NCBI GenBank assembly: GCA_027063075.1
Contig: JAMOSM010000143.1
Coordinates: forward strand, 1-6,052
Source: Nautiliaceae bacterium
GTDB lineage: Bacteria; Campylobacterota; Campylobacteria; Campylobacterales; Nautiliaceae
DNA: 6,052 nucleotides
Direction of reading: 5' to 3'
Position numbers and translations under genes: made by a program. Every line of letters starts with the position of its first letter. Within the stretch, counting starts at the first letter, position 1. The notes below the pieces were generated by a model. That model was not told the DNA's origin. It saw nothing but the letters and a program-made list of their open reading frames with translations, and made no database searches. Below, piece after piece: positions 6,024 through 6,052 of the stretch.

Positions 6024-6052
6024 TAGGAAGTCCTGTTTGGATGGAGCAGGAT

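Larger units (their letters stand above)
5819..6052 (+). ncRNA. ssrA: Transfer-messenger RNA (tmRNA), 3' end beyond the window
   Basis: tmRNA rescues ribosomes stalled on broken mRNAs: its alanylated tRNA-like end enters the A site with SmpB, then its short reading frame is translated to add a degradation tag. The 5' end is recognised by GGGGGTGATATGGCTTCGAC, the conserved acceptor-strand and D-loop-like segment of one-piece tmRNAs. Then follow pseudoknot 1 (5866-5893), the A-rich stretch before the resume codon, the tag frame with stop (5906-5956) whose end forms a CAGCAG/CTGCTG hairpin (5931-5936 with 5946-5951), pseudoknot 2 (5974-6023) and the start of a third structured element (6031-6051). 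The remaining pseudoknot(s), T arm and CCA end should lie in about the next 100-150 bases. The first base is placed at 5819 by the GGGG start; it may be off by one. Confidence 0.96.

Noticed and set aside
1..6052. Mobile elements, CRISPR arrays, defence systems, or tRNA/rRNA genes
   Set aside because: No transposase or integrase genes, no regularly spaced repeats, and no rRNA or tRNA sequence apart from the tRNA-like 5' end of tmRNA; all genes are conserved housekeeping families with uniform AT-rich composition.

Overview
The window is a stretch of AT-rich bacterial chromosome made of core housekeeping genes. Every protein-coding gene belongs to a recognisable family, so no novel system is evident. 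The DnaK and GrpE sequences, the tmRNA and the base composition suggest a Campylobacterota (epsilonproteobacterial) genome. A thermophilic member such as the Nautiliales is plausible, because the tmRNA stems are very GC-rich against AT-rich coding DNA. The genus is inference from remembered family features, not from a search.

Layout, left to right. Positions 1-1921 carry, on the minus strand, the 3'-truncated chaperone gene dnaK preceded by grpE. This heat-shock operon has a near-consensus sigma70 promoter at 2038-2066. A 9-bp inverted repeat just downstream, at 1994-2024, sits where a heat-shock operator would be expected. The repressor gene hrcA, which often precedes grpE in this phylum, is not there. 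Positions 2114-4893 hold a second minus-strand operon, panB-ruvB-(AI-2E family membrane protein). Its genes are packed with gaps of 0 and 8 bp, and it ends in a hairpin terminator at 2087-2115 that overlaps the last stop codon. A 53-bp divergent spacer (4894-4946) with overlapping face-to-face promoters separates panB from trpA on the plus strand. trpA stands apart from any other visible trp gene.

Positions 5667-5818 are a very AT-rich spacer. It contains a perfect 16-bp inverted repeat that surrounds the -35 element of the promoter for ssrA (tmRNA). The tmRNA begins near 5819 and runs off the right edge. Its 5' end, first pseudoknot, tag reading frame (AANNKTYSPAVATAAA), second pseudoknot and part of a third structured element are visible.

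Functionally, the window combines protein quality control (DnaK/GrpE folding and tmRNA ribosome rescue with proteolytic tagging) with Holliday-junction migration (RuvB), pantothenate/CoA synthesis (PanB) and the last step of tryptophan synthesis (TrpA). The points most worth checking are regulatory: the non-CIRCE repeat at grpE, the large palindrome over the ssrA promoter, and the -35 context that these two promoters share.
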